The notes below the pieces were generated by a model that saw only the letters and a list, made by a program, of their open reading frames with translations, was not told the origin of the DNA and searched no databases. Shown here piece after piece: positions 1-9,408 of a stretch of DNA of 64,000 nucleotides (the first letter of the stretch is position 1; each line of letters opens with the position of its first letter). A program made the translations under genes and the position numbers. Source of the DNA: Bifidobacterium bohemicum DSM 22767 (GTDB lineage Bacteria; Actinomycetota; Actinomycetes; Actinomycetales; Bifidobacteriaceae); the NCBI RefSeq assembly GCF_000741525.1, contig NZ_JGYP01000002.1, positions 434,001 through 498,000 of the forward strand. Reading direction: 5' to 3'.

Positions 1-3000
1 TCAGCGTTATTGCCGGTATTGGCGCTATCGAAAGCACCAGCGGACTGGACATCACCACCATCATTGACGGCATCCGTGGTAGCCGCAACCTCAGCCGACC
101 TCAAATCGGCCTCCTGCTGGGCCTGATCGACCGCAGCCTGCGCGGCGGCCAGTTGCGTTTTGGCCTGTTCGAGCCTGGTTCGGGCATCCTTGAGCCGGGC
201 TTCACGTTCGGCTTCGGCCTTCTGTGCCTGAGGATCCTTGTCGCTAAGGCCCTCAGAAGAGTTCACTAACGCCTGATCGCCGTCGGACTGTGCACTCTCG
301 CCCTTTTGATTACCGGTCACCGTATCGGCGGCAAGCTTGGCCTTGTTCGCTTCGCGCTCCTCGATGGCCGCTTTGAGCGAACGCAGACGAATCTTCGCCG
401 CGCCAAGGTTGCTCACTTCGTCAATCTTCAGAAGCGTATAAACGTCGGATTTATCTGCCAAAATCTCAGAAACCTGATCGGTGGTGATCGCGTCGATGCC
501 GCAGCCGAAGGAGTTGAGCTGCACCAATTCCAGCCCCGGATACGACGCAACGAAATGCGCCGCAGCGTAAAGCCTGGAATGGTAGGCCCACTGGTTGGCC
601 ACGCGCAACGGCATCTTGACGACCTTCCGGTCGTCCACCTTGCGGAAACCGCCCTCGTTCTTGGCGCGAGGATCGTCCTCGCCATCACTCAGATATTCGC
701 TTAAATGAAGATCCTCACCGGGTTGCAACTCGCAGATTGAATCTTCGGAGAGCACCACCATCCCCAACGAGCAGATCGTCTCGGGAATGCCATGGTTGAT
801 TTCGGGGTCGACATGATACGGCCGACCAGCCAGCACAATGCCACGGCAGTCATGCTCTTTCATGTATGCAAGCGCCCGGAGCCCCTCCTGCTGCACGTCA
901 TGCTTGAAGATCTTATCTTCAGCATAGGCGGCTTTGACGGCCGTCTGAGCCTCTTCGCGGGTCACGTTCGCCCACGCGAACTCCTCCACGATGCGATCGA
1001 CCATCAGCTCGTGGTTGGCGAGATTGAAGTATGGGCGCATATAGTGCACACCCTCTTCGCGCAGCTCGGGCATATTCGCCTGGATGACGACCGGGTAATT
1101 GGCCACGATCGGGCAGTTGTAGTGGTTGTCGGTACCGCCATCGACAAGGTCGTCCTCTTCATAGGAGACACAGGGGTAGAAGATGGTCCTAACGCCCTTG
1201 TTGAGCAACCACTTGATATGCCCGTGCACCAGCTTGGCGGGATAGCAGATGTTCTCCGATGCGATGGATTCGATGCCCGACTGAAACAGCTCGTGCGAGC
1301 TGCGCCCGGAGATCATCACCTTGAAGCCCAGGCTTGTCAGCAGGGTGAACCAGAAGGGGTAGTTCTCGTACATGTTGAGCACACGGGGAATACCGATGGC
1401 GCCGCGCGTGGCCTTCTTGTCGGTCAGACGACGGTAGGCGAAGGCGCGCTTGTACTTGTAATCGTAGAGGTTCGGGCGGTCGCTGCGCTGTTTGTTGGCG
1501 TCGCCGCCGCGCTCGCAACGGTTGCCCGTGACGTAACGCGAGCCATCCTGGAAAGTGGTGATCGTAAGCTTGCAACGATTCTGGCACAGCTTGCATACAT
1601 CGCGTTTGGAGGTCATCGATAGGTTGTCGAGGCCGTCGAGGCCGACCAGACTGGAAACGGTGTGGTCCGCGGCCGGGTCGTTGTCATATTCGTCAACATA
1701 ATGCATTCGTGCGGTCAAAGCCGCACCATACGCGCCCATCAGACCGGCGATGTTCGGCCGGGTCACCTCGCGCTTGGTCAGCAGCTCGAAGGCACGCAAC
1801 ACGGCGTCATTGAGGAAGGTGCCGCCCTGCACCTCGATGGTGTCGCCAAGCTGGCCTGTGTCACGCAATTTGATGACCTTATACAGAGCATTACGCACCA
1901 CCGAATAGCACAGGCCCGCCGCGATGTTCTCGATGCTGGCGCCTTCCTTCTGCGCCTGCTTGACCGACGAGTTCATAAAGACGGTGCACCGTGAACCAAG
2001 ATCGACCGGATGATCGGAAGCCAGCGCCGCCTTGGTGAACTCCTCAATCGTCAGGCCCATGGACTGCGCGAATGTCTGCAGGAACGAGCCGCAACCGGAC
2101 GAGCATGCCTCGTTGACGGAAATCGAGTCGATCACCCCGTCGTTGATGGCCAGGTACTTCATATCCTGTCCGCCGATGTCGATCACGGAGGTGACGCCCG
2201 GACTGACCATCTCGGCCCCACGGTAGTGTGCCATCGTCTCGACCACGCCCTCGTCAAGGTGCAGACCGGCGGTGATAAGACCTTCGCCATAGCCGGTGGC
2301 GCAACTGCGGGCGATCCACGCCCCCTGCGGCAGATCGGTCTCGATCTTGCGCACGATCTCTATGGCCGCGTCAAGCGGGCTGCCGTCATTGGTCGAGTAT
2401 GACGACCACACGATTTCTCGGTCGTCATTAATCAAAGTCGCCTTGATGGTGGTCGAACCTGCATCGATGCCCAAAAAATGCGGACCCTTCGCCCCGTCGA
2501 GCGTGCCCACATGGATGTGCTCCTTGTGATGCCTTTCGTTGAACGCCTTGCGGTCCTCCTCCGTCTCGAACAGCGGCGGCATGGTGGAGGTGTTGACCTT
2601 CTTCCCCTTGAGAGCCTCAAGGTCGTTCAGGATATCCTCGCAAGTACGGTCGGCGAATGCCGCATGAGTACCATCGTCAAGCTGATTGTCCTCCCCCGCG
2701 ATCAAGGCCGCACCGTATGCCACATACAGATGCGCGTCCTTGGGCAGTATGAATCGGTCAACCTTGCCTTCAAGCTGACGGGCGAAGGCCTCCCGCAGTT
2801 CGGACAGGAAGAAGAGCGGGCCGCCGAGGAAGATGACATTGCCGTGGATCGGGCGACCTGAGGCCAGGCCGCCTATGGTCTGAGTGGCGACGGCCGTAAA
2901 AATGGAAGCGGCCAGATCTGGTTTGTCCGCACCATCGTTGATCAGCGGCTGAATGTCGGATTTGGCGAAGACGCCGCACCGGGAGGCGATGGGATAGAGC

Positions 3001-3527
3001 AGCTTGTAGTTCTTGGCCATGTCGTTGAGACCGGATGCGTCCGTGTCAAGAAGGGTGGCCATCTGATCGATGAACGCACCGGTGCCGCCCGCGCACGAAC
3101 CGTTCATGCGCTGCTCCGGGGTGGGTTTGAGGTATGTGATCTTTGCATCCTCGCCGCCCAGTTCGATGATGACGTCCGCTTCGGGATAGACCTTATCGAT
3201 AGCCTCGGTCTCGGCGATGACCTCCTGGACGAACGGGGTCTGCAGGTCATCCGCGAGATCCAGTCCGCCGGAACCCGTGATTGCCAGGCGCACCGGACGA
3301 TCCTCATCACCGCTCGTTTTGAGTCGATCCGCAATGTCGCGAATCAGCCCGGCCACCGTTGCACGCACGTTGGCGTTGTGACGCCGGTAATCGGAAAACA
3401 TCGTATCCCCAAGGTCGTCACTGCCATCAAGCACGACCGCCTTGACCGTCGTCGAGCCGATATCGAGCCCGATTCGCAACGGTCGAGCCTTACTACCCGC
3501 CGTCGGAACGAATCCAGTATCAACCAT
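1..3527 (-). CDS. Acyl-CoA dehydratase activase (BadF/BadG/BcrA ATPase), giant form, 3' end cut by window edge
   Basis: Reads from ATG at 3527 to the left edge (1175 codons visible), so the C-terminus is missing. The start follows an AGAGGTAGG-like ribosome site. Two ASKHA-type ATPase domains lie in tandem: the first opens with DIGSTTVKA near residue 20, the second with DAGSTTIKA near residue 350, followed by the cysteine-bearing NEACSSGCGSF stretch. A DUF2229-type region with CKLCQNRC and SFGCGIDAITTDQ follows (about residues 640-1000). The last visible part is rich in Ala, Glu, Gln and Lys and looks like a coiled coil or linker. Members of this family activate 2-hydroxyacyl-CoA dehydratases by ATP-driven electron transfer through an Fe-S cluster. 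The substrate cannot be told here, and no dehydratase subunit genes are visible in the window. Confidence 0.85.
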   Translation of the reverse strand, partial: MVDTGFVPTAGSKARPLRIGLDIGSTTVKAVVLDGSDDLGDTMFSDYRRHNANVRATVAGLIRDIADRLKTSGDEDRPVRLAITGSGGLDLADDLQTPFVQEVIAETEAIDKVYPEADVIIELGGEDAKITYLKPTPEQRMNGSCAGGTGAFIDQMATLLDTDASGLNDMAKNYKLLYPIASRCGVFAKSDIQPLINDGADKPDLAASIFTAVATQTIGGLASGRPIHGNVIFLGGPLFFLSELREAFARQLEGKVDRFILPKDAHLYVAYGAALIAGEDNQLDDGTHAAFADRTCEDILNDLEALKGKKVNTSTMPPLFETEEDRKAFNERHHKEHIHVGTLDGAKGPHFLGIDAGSTTIKATLINDDREIVWSSYSTNDGSPLDAAIEIVRKIETDLPQGAWIARSCATGYGEGLITAGLHLDEGVVETMAHYRGAEMVSPGVTSVIDIGGQDMKYLAINDGVIDSISVNEACSSGCGSFLQTFAQSMGLTIEEFTKAALASDHPVDLGSRCTVFMNSSVKQAQKEGASIENIAAGLCYSVVRNALYKVIKLRDTGQLGDTIEVQGGTFLNDAVLRAFELLTKREVTRPNIAGLMGAYGAALTARMHYVDEYDNDPAADHTVSSLVGLDGLDNLSMTSKRDVCKLCQNRCKLTITTFQDGSRYVTGNRCERGGDANKQRSDRPNLYDYKYKRAFAYRRLTDKKATRGAIGIPRVLNMYENYPFWFTLLTSLGFKVMISGRSSHELFQSGIESIASENICYPAKLVHGHIKWLLNKGVRTIFYPCVSYEEDDLVDGGTDNHYNCPIVANYPVVIQANMPELREEGVHYMRPYFNLANHELMVDRIVEEFAWANVTREEAQTAVKAAYAEDKIFKHDVQQEGLRALAYMKEHDCRGIVLAGRPYHVDPEINHGIPETICSLGMVVLSEDSICELQPGEDLHLSEYLSDGEDDPRAKNEGGFRKVDDRKVVKMPLRVANQWAYHSRLYAAAHFVASYPGLELVQLNSFGCGIDAITTDQVSEILADKSDVYTLLKIDEVSNLGAAKIRLRSLKAAIEEREANKAKLAADTVTGNQKGESAQSDGDQALVNSSEGLSDKDPQAQKAEAEREARLKDARTRLEQAKTQLAAAQAAVDQAQQEADLRSAEVAATTDAVNDGGDVQSAGAFDSANTGNNA

Positions 3528-3799
3528 GCCTACCTCTTCATCATCAAAATCAAGACCATATCACCGTAAGCTAGTATGAGCTTAAACACACATTCTTCAA
3601 CGATAGTCTGAACGCCAGTCAGACTCCCCGTTCTGCCATATGATTATGCTCACAGTACCAACAATCGTGACCCACGTCTCTTGACAAATGCCCGACCATA
3701 CACTAGGCATTTTTTGCGGTTCTGCCCAGTCATCTCAGACCGCATGCCCAGCCCCCTGCGGAAAAGCAACCAGTTGACCCTCGTAACTGGCCCGTAACC
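3528..3799. other. Intergenic region before hairpin array A
   Basis: No convincing gene. The segment 3755-3771 resembles a degenerate right arm of the hairpin units that follow (CTGCGGAAAAGCAACC against TGCCGAAAAAGCACC), so the array may once have started further left. Confidence 0.4.
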
Positions 3800-4026
3800 G
3801 GCCCCTTTTCTGCATAAACCCGCTCCCCCTACCGAAAAACGACCCGTTAGCTCGTGCAATTGGCCGGTTTTCGGCACCTTCTGCCGATTATGCCGAAAAA
3901 GAGCCGAATAGCCCACCCAAATGGCCTCTATTCGGCGCAGATCCGCTTCCCTGCCGAAATGGGGCCAAATAGCATGTCTAAATGGTTCTTTTTCGGCATT
4001 CGTCACCAATCATGCCGAAAAGAGCC
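3800..4026. repeat. Tandem hairpin array A, four units of about 61 bp
   Basis: Four consecutive inverted repeats at about 3800-3844, 3862-3904, 3923-3966 and 3984-4026. Each has a left arm like GGCCTCTTTTCGGCA, a loop of about 14-17 nt, and a right arm like TGCCGAAAAGAGCC. Arms pair over 12-15 bp and differ between units, often in step on both sides (for example CTCTATTCGG against CCGAAATGGGG). Linkers are 17 nt, commonly beginning AATAGC and ending AAAT. The leftmost unit is the most degenerate. The same unit type recurs at 5638-5802 on the other side of the intervening gene. Function unknown. Confidence 0.75.
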
Positions 4027-4343
4027 AGTACAGCAGACAACAACATGGAGCACAACACTGATGGCGCGAATCACATAAGCAATGTCGTGAACCAAACAGC
4101 GATTCGGCGGATAAATTTCACTTCTTTCACATGACCACGCCACTTGCCTGAGGATAAGATTGGCACCATCCCCATCGCCATCCCATAGCTCTGTGGATGA
4201 ACCTTGCGTCATCCACATGACTGCACCATATTCCAGTGGATAAAACGACCCGACACGCCCGAAGTGTGCATAGCCCAAAACGTTCATCCACATTGTCTTG
4301 TTTGACTTGCCATAGGAAGTCCGCATCGAATACAGTCGATGCC
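4027..4343. other. Intergenic stretch upstream of the DUF559-type gene
   Basis: About 315 bp without a supported gene. An open frame continues upstream of the chosen start of the next gene (from 4236), but its residues are low-complexity and do not look like the family. No clear promoter was identified. Confidence 0.4.
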
Positions 4344-5318
4344 ATGAGACGAAACCCCTCCATCGACCGGCTAGCCGACGAAGCCGAACGTGAGCGCCGC
4401 TATTTCTTCGGAAAGACAAACGCGCAACGCCACGCCATGCGGCGCAGGCGAGATGCGGGCGAACTCATGAGCCCATACAAAGGCATTTACGCACGCAAAA
4501 ACTACTCCGCCACTCTAGACCCACGCACCAGAACAATGCATTTGATCCGAGCACTCGGCAAGCTTCATCCGGGCTGGTCGTTCGCCGGATTGAGCGCGGC
4601 GAATATTCACGGGCTCCCATATAGACAGAGTTTAGATGACGACACCACTGTCTGCATAGCGACCCGACACTCCACGAATCAACGGCACGCCGACGGACTC
4701 ACGCTCATTCACATGACCGATATCCCGGTGACTACATGCGCAGGCTTGTTGACCACAACCGTAGAAAGAACCCTCATCGACTGCGCATTGCGACATTCTT
4801 TCATCGACGTCCTCGGAATGTTTGATTTCGTTCTGAGCATGGGTCTCACTACTGCTGAAGGAGTAAAAGAGCAATGCGCGACCTTGCAAAAAAGCAAGGC
4901 CGACACAGTGATAAACGTATTGCACTATGCTAATCCCCTGAGTGAGAACGGGGGCGAGTCGATGTGCCGGGCGGTCATTATCGAAGCCGGATTCGTCCTA
5001 CCGGAATTGCAGCAGGAGTTTCGCGACCCACGCGACGGAGACAAGCTATATCGCGTCGATTTCCTGTGGAGACTGCCCGACCGGCGACTGGTGGTTCTCG
5101 AATACGACGGGATGGAAAAATACAGGAATCCAAAAATGACGGGCTGGCGCGGCACGCGTGCCGTGGTCACCGACGAGCGAGCACGGGAGAATGCGCTGCG
5201 CCGAGCTGGAATCAGCGAAATCATACGCACTGATTTTCAGGAGGTCATCAATCGTCAACCGCTGGTCGACAAACTTGCCACGGCCGGAATTCCTCCGGCT
5301 GCATCCTTGCGAAACTGA
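4344..5318 (+). CDS. AbiEi-antitoxin-like / DUF559 domain protein
   Basis: 324 residues from ATG at 4344 (MRRNPSIDRL). A longer frame opens at 4236, but the extra 36 residues look non-native. The N-terminal third resembles the winged-helix region of type IV AbiEi-type antitoxins, with a YKGIYARKNY motif. The middle carries TTVERTLIDCAL, typical of this family. The C-terminal part (about residues 225-315) has VDFLWRLPDRRLVVLEYDG followed by a KY motif and RRAGISEIIRTDF, the pattern of DUF559/Vsr-like PD-(D/E)XK folds. Such proteins are common in actinobacteria, mostly of unknown function; nuclease or DNA-binding activity is inferred. No AbiEii-type nucleotidyltransferase toxin is next to it. 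It sits alone between two hairpin arrays of the same repeat type. Confidence 0.75.
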   Translation: MRRNPSIDRLADEAERERRYFFGKTNAQRHAMRRRRDAGELMSPYKGIYARKNYSATLDPRTRTMHLIRALGKLHPGWSFAGLSAANIHGLPYRQSLDDDTTVCIATRHSTNQRHADGLTLIHMTDIPVTTCAGLLTTTVERTLIDCALRHSFIDVLGMFDFVLSMGLTTAEGVKEQCATLQKSKADTVINVLHYANPLSENGGESMCRAVIIEAGFVLPELQQEFRDPRDGDKLYRVDFLWRLPDRRLVVLEYDGMEKYRNPKMTGWRGTRAVVTDERARENALRRAGISEIIRTDFQEVINRQPLVDKLATAGIPPAASLRN

Positions 5319-5637
5319 ACCCCGGCAATTACGCAGGATATGCACACCTAGGCAGATTTCGCACCCCTCGCCACAGTCAGGCCAGAAGTGATTTGATAAG
5401 GCTGATGACGACCTACAGATTTTGCGCCCGTTGCCCCATTACAGGCCATTAGCTTAACAAATCCCAGAGGCCCACGCACCGACAACCCAGACGGCTAGAC
5501 GACTCGATCGTCGGCAATCAAACGTGAGAGCAACTGGACGAGCCGACGAATCCGAGGGACATCACGAGCTCACCCCCCCCACCGATCCCGTGTCTTCCCG
5601 ACAAAACCATCCAGACCGAAAACCGATGAAGCCAGCG
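5319..5637. other. Intergenic stretch between the DUF559-type gene and hairpin array B
   Basis: About 320 bp. No supported gene. Contains a run of 8 C at 5573-5580. Open frames here have no recognisable content. Confidence 0.4.
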
Positions 5638-5802
5638 ACCCCTTTTCGGCAGACACCATTACCAATGCCGAAAAAGCACCAATTAGGACAGCCAAATGAC
5701 CTCTTTTCGGCACCAACTTAATTGCCTGCCGAAAAGGGGCCAAATACAACTTGTCAGCGACCCTTTTTCGACATTTTCAGTTATCTTTGCCGAAAAAGAG
5801 CC
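5638..5802. repeat. Tandem hairpin array B, three units of about 60 bp
   Basis: Three units at about 5638-5680, 5699-5741 and 5759-5802 with the same arms as array A (CCTTTTCGGCA and TGCCGAAAAGGGGCC types), similar loop length and 17-18 nt linkers. The middle unit has the best pairing. Together with array A there are seven units, four on one side and three on the other side of the gene at 4344-5318. Confidence 0.75.
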
Positions 5803-5835
5803 GCTGAAGCAGCAGATATAGGATGCGAAGCAAGC

Positions 5836-5846
5836 GGGGGGGGGGG
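5836..5846. repeat. Homopolymer tract of 11 G
   Basis: Eleven consecutive G residues lie between hairpin array B and the 3' end of nrdG, followed by a second G-rich stretch (GCGGGGCGGGG, 5851-5861). Tracts this long are prone to slippage; a functional role here is not evident. Confidence 0.9.
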
Positions 5847-5919
5847 TAGAGCGGGGCGGGGATCGCCGACAAGCTTGCGACCCATAACGGGTACGGGTGC
5901 AACGAAGTGAACCGGCAGG

Positions 5920-6648
5920 TCAGCTGGCGGAACCTTCGCCGGCGGAGCGGTCCTTGCCATAGATTTCGGGGATGAAACGGGTTTGGTCGTGGAGCTTGGA
6001 CCAGATCACCGGATCGCAAGTGCCAGTGGCCTCATGTTCCCGCAACGAAGCGGGGACGTCGATGATACGTTGATTCGAGGAACCCCGGAATTGCAGGAGT
6101 GAATCGTGGCGGTCCTTCATATAGCGGCCGTCCACAAGTATGTCCACGTAGCTCAACAGCTCAAGTTTGTCTGCGCTCTCCCCCGGACGCATCAGCTCCT
6201 CCCACGTATAGCCCGTCCAGCACCAGACGTCTTTGGAATGGCCGAATTCCTTGCGGATGCGCTTGGCAAGCCGAAGCAGCACGCCGGTATTGAGCAGAGG
6301 TTCGCCGCCCAGAAACGTAATGCCTTGGACAACTCCCCGCGATAGGTCCTTGATGACCTTGTCCTCAAAATCCTGCGTATAAGGATGACCGGCCTGAAAA
6401 TCCCAGATGGATTCATTGAAGCACTCGACGCAATGGAATGGACAGCCGGAGACGTACACAGAGCAGCGGATTCCCTCACCGTCGGTCATCACCAGCGGCT
6501 TGTAGTCGGCGATCATGTCGTGGCTGAGCCTATCGCTGGTCCACTGACCGGCCTTGGGATTGTTGGCGTAGACCGTCGGAATCCAAGGTCCACGGTTCTG
6601 CTCATCCGACGCGAAATCATGCAGCCTGCCACCCGCAAGCTTTCCCAT
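5920..6648 (-). CDS. nrdG: Anaerobic ribonucleoside-triphosphate reductase activating protein
   Basis: 242 residues. The start chosen is ATG at 6648 (MGKLAGGRLHDF), preceded by AAAGGAG six bases upstream; the frame extends 11 codons further but without a ribosome site. It is a radical SAM protein: GCPFHCVECFN gives the CX3CX2C cluster motif that binds the [4Fe-4S] centre, and FLGGEPLL follows as the usual Gly-Gly-Glu segment. It installs the glycyl radical on NrdD using S-adenosylmethionine and an electron donor. It lies 79 bp downstream of nrdD on the same strand and is probably co-transcribed. It is somewhat longer than compact enterobacterial NrdG, as usual in actinobacteria. Confidence 0.95.
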   Translation of the reverse strand: MGKLAGGRLHDFASDEQNRGPWIPTVYANNPKAGQWTSDRLSHDMIADYKPLVMTDGEGIRCSVYVSGCPFHCVECFNESIWDFQAGHPYTQDFEDKVIKDLSRGVVQGITFLGGEPLLNTGVLLRLAKRIRKEFGHSKDVWCWTGYTWEELMRPGESADKLELLSYVDILVDGRYMKDRHDSLLQFRGSSNQRIIDVPASLREHEATGTCDPVIWSKLHDQTRFIPEIYGKDRSAGEGSAS

Positions 6649-6727
6649 CGCTACTCCTTTCAAGCAAAGTAAAAGCGGCACACCGAACGATGAACCGCCT
6701 TTACTCTTTGCCTATAGAACTACCAAG

Positions 6728-9121
6728 CTACTTGGCCTCTTCGTACCACTCGCGCTCGGTGCCGTCCTTGAGGACGACATGGCCGGTCTCGCCGCTCATA
6801 TGCTTGACACGGTGAGAGATCTCCTCGTGACGGCCGTGCACCATCGGGCGTTGCACCGGGTTGCCGAGGTAGCCGCAGGTACGCTTGGTGACGTTGCACT
6901 TGTCGGGATCGGAATTGCCGCACTCCGGGCACCGGAAGCCCTCTTCGGTAGGCTCGAAGTCGCCCTCGAAGCCGCAGACGTAGCAATGGTCAATCGGGGT
7001 GTTGGTCCCGAGATAACCGATGCCGATGTTGTAGGCGTAATCCCACACGGCCTCGAGCGCCTTGGGATTGGCCTGCAGTGCAGGGAACTCACAGTAGTTG
7101 ATGAAACCACCGGCCGCGTAGTACGGGAAATCCTTCTCATAATCGAGCTTCTCCATCGGAGTGGGCGAAAGCCAGACCGGGTAGTGGAATGAGTTGGTGT
7201 AGAAGTCGTGGTCGGTCACTCCCGGCACACGCCCGAACTTCTCGCGATCCATGCGGTTGAAACGGTCGGTGAGGGACTCGGCCGGCGTGGAGTACACCGA
7301 ATAGTGGTAACCCTCTTCCTTTTCCCACTGTTTGCACAGCGCATTCATCTTCTTGACGATTGACAGGGCGAATTCCTTGCCCTCCGGATCCCAGGAGTGG
7401 TCGGTGATCCAATCCTTGCCATAGAAGACGCTGGTCGCCTCGGCAAGACCGATATAGCCCAACGAGACAGTGGCGCGCGAATTCCTGAACAGCGTATCAA
7501 CGCTGTCGTTGGCGCCAAGACGACCGAAAGCACCATAACGGAAAAGCGTCGGAGCATTGATGGGCTTGGCCTGCTTGCAACGCATGATGCGGAATTGCAG
7601 CGCCTGATGCGCGACCTCCATGCGCTCATCGAAAATCTTCCAAAAGCGGTCTTTGTCGCCGCGGGACTCGAGTGCGATGCGCGGAATGTTGACGGTGACG
7701 ACACCGAGGTTCATGCGCCCGTCCTCTTCATCCTCGCCGGTCTCGGGGTTGACCCAGCCTTGCAGGAACGAACGGCAGCCCATCGGGGCTTTGAAGGAAC
7801 CAGTGATCTTGACGATGTTCTCATAGAAGACCACGTCCGGGTACATGCGCTTCGTGGAGCACTCCAGAGCAAGCTCCTTCATGTCATAGTTCGGGTCGCC
7901 GGGATCGGCGTTGATGCCGTGCTTGATGGTGAACACGAGCTTGGGGAAGATGGCCGTGTGGCGATCACGTCCCAGGCCCCGAATGCGGTTGAGGAAGATC
8001 GCGCGCTGAATCTCGCGGGCGAACCACGAGGTGCCAAGCCCGAAACCGACGGTGACGAACGGGGTCTGACCGTTGGAAACCCGGTTGGAGTTGATCTGGT
8101 ATTCCATCGTCTGCATGGCGTCATAGATGGCTTTGCGGGTCATGATCTTGGCATATACCTCGCGAATCTGCTCCAAGCGGGGCACGTCGGTATGGAACGG
8201 CTCATCCTGCGGCAAAGGCTCACGACCCTCAAAATGCAGGTTCTCCGGCTCTTGGGCCTTCATACCGTCGACCATGTCCTGTGCAACCTCGACCGACATC
8301 GAGTCGGGAATCAGAGCATGCGCCATGCGTAAGTGCTTTTCGTAGTCCTTCTGCGCATATACATCGAGCATCTCGTCGGCACGATTGACGGTCTGACCAC
8401 CATACTGATCGCCGGCAATGTCCTTGATGATCTGCGTGATCTGGGTTGCCGCGGTGCCTATGGAGCGCGGACTGTCCATCATGGCGTTGCCGAGCTCGAA
8501 GCCGTTGGCGAGCATGTCGCCGAAGTTTGGCAGCGAGCAGTTGGTCATGGCGGTGAACGGCGAGTAGTCGGCATCATGGAAATGGATGTCGCCCTTCATG
8601 TGCGCATTCGAAACCGCATCCGGCAGAATCGAGAACGCAGAAGCCTTGGAAACAGCTCCCGCAAGCAAGTCGCGCTGCGTGGCGTAGACGTTGGAGTCCT
8701 TATTGGCGTTCTCCCGAATCAGGGTCTCGTCCTTGTTGACCAAGCGGTTGACGGCTTCGTTGATGTCCGTGGCCTTGGCGCGGTCGATGTCTTTATTGAG
8801 GCGGTAGTTGGTGTAGCTGCGGGCGACATCATAGAGGTGATCCTCAATAAGACCGTGCTCAACAAGATTCTGGATATCCTCGATTTTGGCCGGACCGTTG
8901 TATCGATCCTTGATCTCCCCCTCGACCGCAGAGGCCAAGTCGCGAATCAACTGCTCCTCTTCCGGCCCCACCGGCTTTTCAAGGTCTTTGAACGCGGACT
9001 TGACGGCCGCAACGATGTTGACCGCGTCGAACTCGACCACACGGCCATCGCGCTTCTCCACCAGCACGGGCTTCGTAGCAGTAGCGGGTTGTATTGTCGC
9101 GTCCAAGACCTGAGTCTCCAT
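6728..9121 (-). CDS. nrdD: Anaerobic (class III) ribonucleoside-triphosphate reductase
   Basis: 797 residues from ATG at 9121. An N-terminal ATP-cone begins near residue 19 (VLVEKRDGRVVEFDAVNIV). The catalytic barrel follows, with conserved blocks such as GDIHFHDADYSPF and SNRVSNGQTPFVTVGFG. Near the C-terminus CYVCGF and CPECGN give the four-cysteine zinc site, and KRTCGYLGNP is the glycyl-radical loop (the Gly of RTCGYLG). It reduces NTPs to dNTPs without oxygen, which fits a strict anaerobe. nrdG lies directly downstream. Two NrdR-type boxes lie upstream (9227-9274), so repression by NrdR is likely. Confidence 0.97.
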   Translation of the reverse strand: METQVLDATIQPATATKPVLVEKRDGRVVEFDAVNIVAAVKSAFKDLEKPVGPEEEQLIRDLASAVEGEIKDRYNGPAKIEDIQNLVEHGLIEDHLYDVARSYTNYRLNKDIDRAKATDINEAVNRLVNKDETLIRENANKDSNVYATQRDLLAGAVSKASAFSILPDAVSNAHMKGDIHFHDADYSPFTAMTNCSLPNFGDMLANGFELGNAMMDSPRSIGTAATQITQIIKDIAGDQYGGQTVNRADEMLDVYAQKDYEKHLRMAHALIPDSMSVEVAQDMVDGMKAQEPENLHFEGREPLPQDEPFHTDVPRLEQIREVYAKIMTRKAIYDAMQTMEYQINSNRVSNGQTPFVTVGFGLGTSWFAREIQRAIFLNRIRGLGRDRHTAIFPKLVFTIKHGINADPGDPNYDMKELALECSTKRMYPDVVFYENIVKITGSFKAPMGCRSFLQGWVNPETGEDEEDGRMNLGVVTVNIPRIALESRGDKDRFWKIFDERMEVAHQALQFRIMRCKQAKPINAPTLFRYGAFGRLGANDSVDTLFRNSRATVSLGYIGLAEATSVFYGKDWITDHSWDPEGKEFALSIVKKMNALCKQWEKEEGYHYSVYSTPAESLTDRFNRMDREKFGRVPGVTDHDFYTNSFHYPVWLSPTPMEKLDYEKDFPYYAAGGFINYCEFPALQANPKALEAVWDYAYNIGIGYLGTNTPIDHCYVCGFEGDFEPTEEGFRCPECGNSDPDKCNVTKRTCGYLGNPVQRPMVHGRHEEISHRVKHMSGETGHVVLKDGTEREWYEEAK

Positions 9122-9150
9122 CGATGTCCCTTCCTTCGATTCCTTCGATG

Positions 9151-9274
9151 TGTACCGGACAGGTTAATATGCCGCAAACCACACGGATGTAACCTTTGTG
9201 TCGTTTACCACTATAGCGCTTGGCTACCACCATATCTAGTGTTTTTTATGTACTTCATTGCCAGATATAGTGAT
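9151..9274 (-). promoter_or_regulatory. NrdR-type box pair and candidate nrdDG promoter
   Basis: On the minus strand two 16-bp boxes read ATCACTATATCTGGCA (9259-9274) and ACACTAGATATGGTGG (9227-9242). They match the NrdR consensus ACACWATATCTWGTGT well, and their centres are 32 bp apart, about three helical turns, the usual arrangement. Closer to the gene, TTACAT and TATTAA are separated by 17 bp and could be -35 and -10 elements; this is weaker. Confidence 0.75.
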
Positions 9275-9408
9275 AATGGCGAAATCGCAAGGAAAATCAC
9301 ATTTGTGTAGTTTTCAGCAGACTCGCTTTTGGAGTGTCGCCGCAAAACTGCCTAATTAACCCTCAAGTTTCGTGACGATTACATAAGACCATCGGAAGCA
9401 GACGCGAC

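Noticed and set aside
4236..4343. Longer N-terminus for the DUF559-type protein
   Set aside because: The 36 extra residues are Ser/Thr/Lys-rich and unlike the family; the ATG at 4344 begins family-like sequence.
3800..5802. CRISPR array
   Set aside because: Units are hairpins with variable arms and constant-type linkers, not identical direct repeats with unique spacers, and no cas genes are present.
7397..9310. Two plus-strand frames of over 300 codons opposite nrdD
   Set aside because: Antisense of nrdD, which is intact and well conserved.
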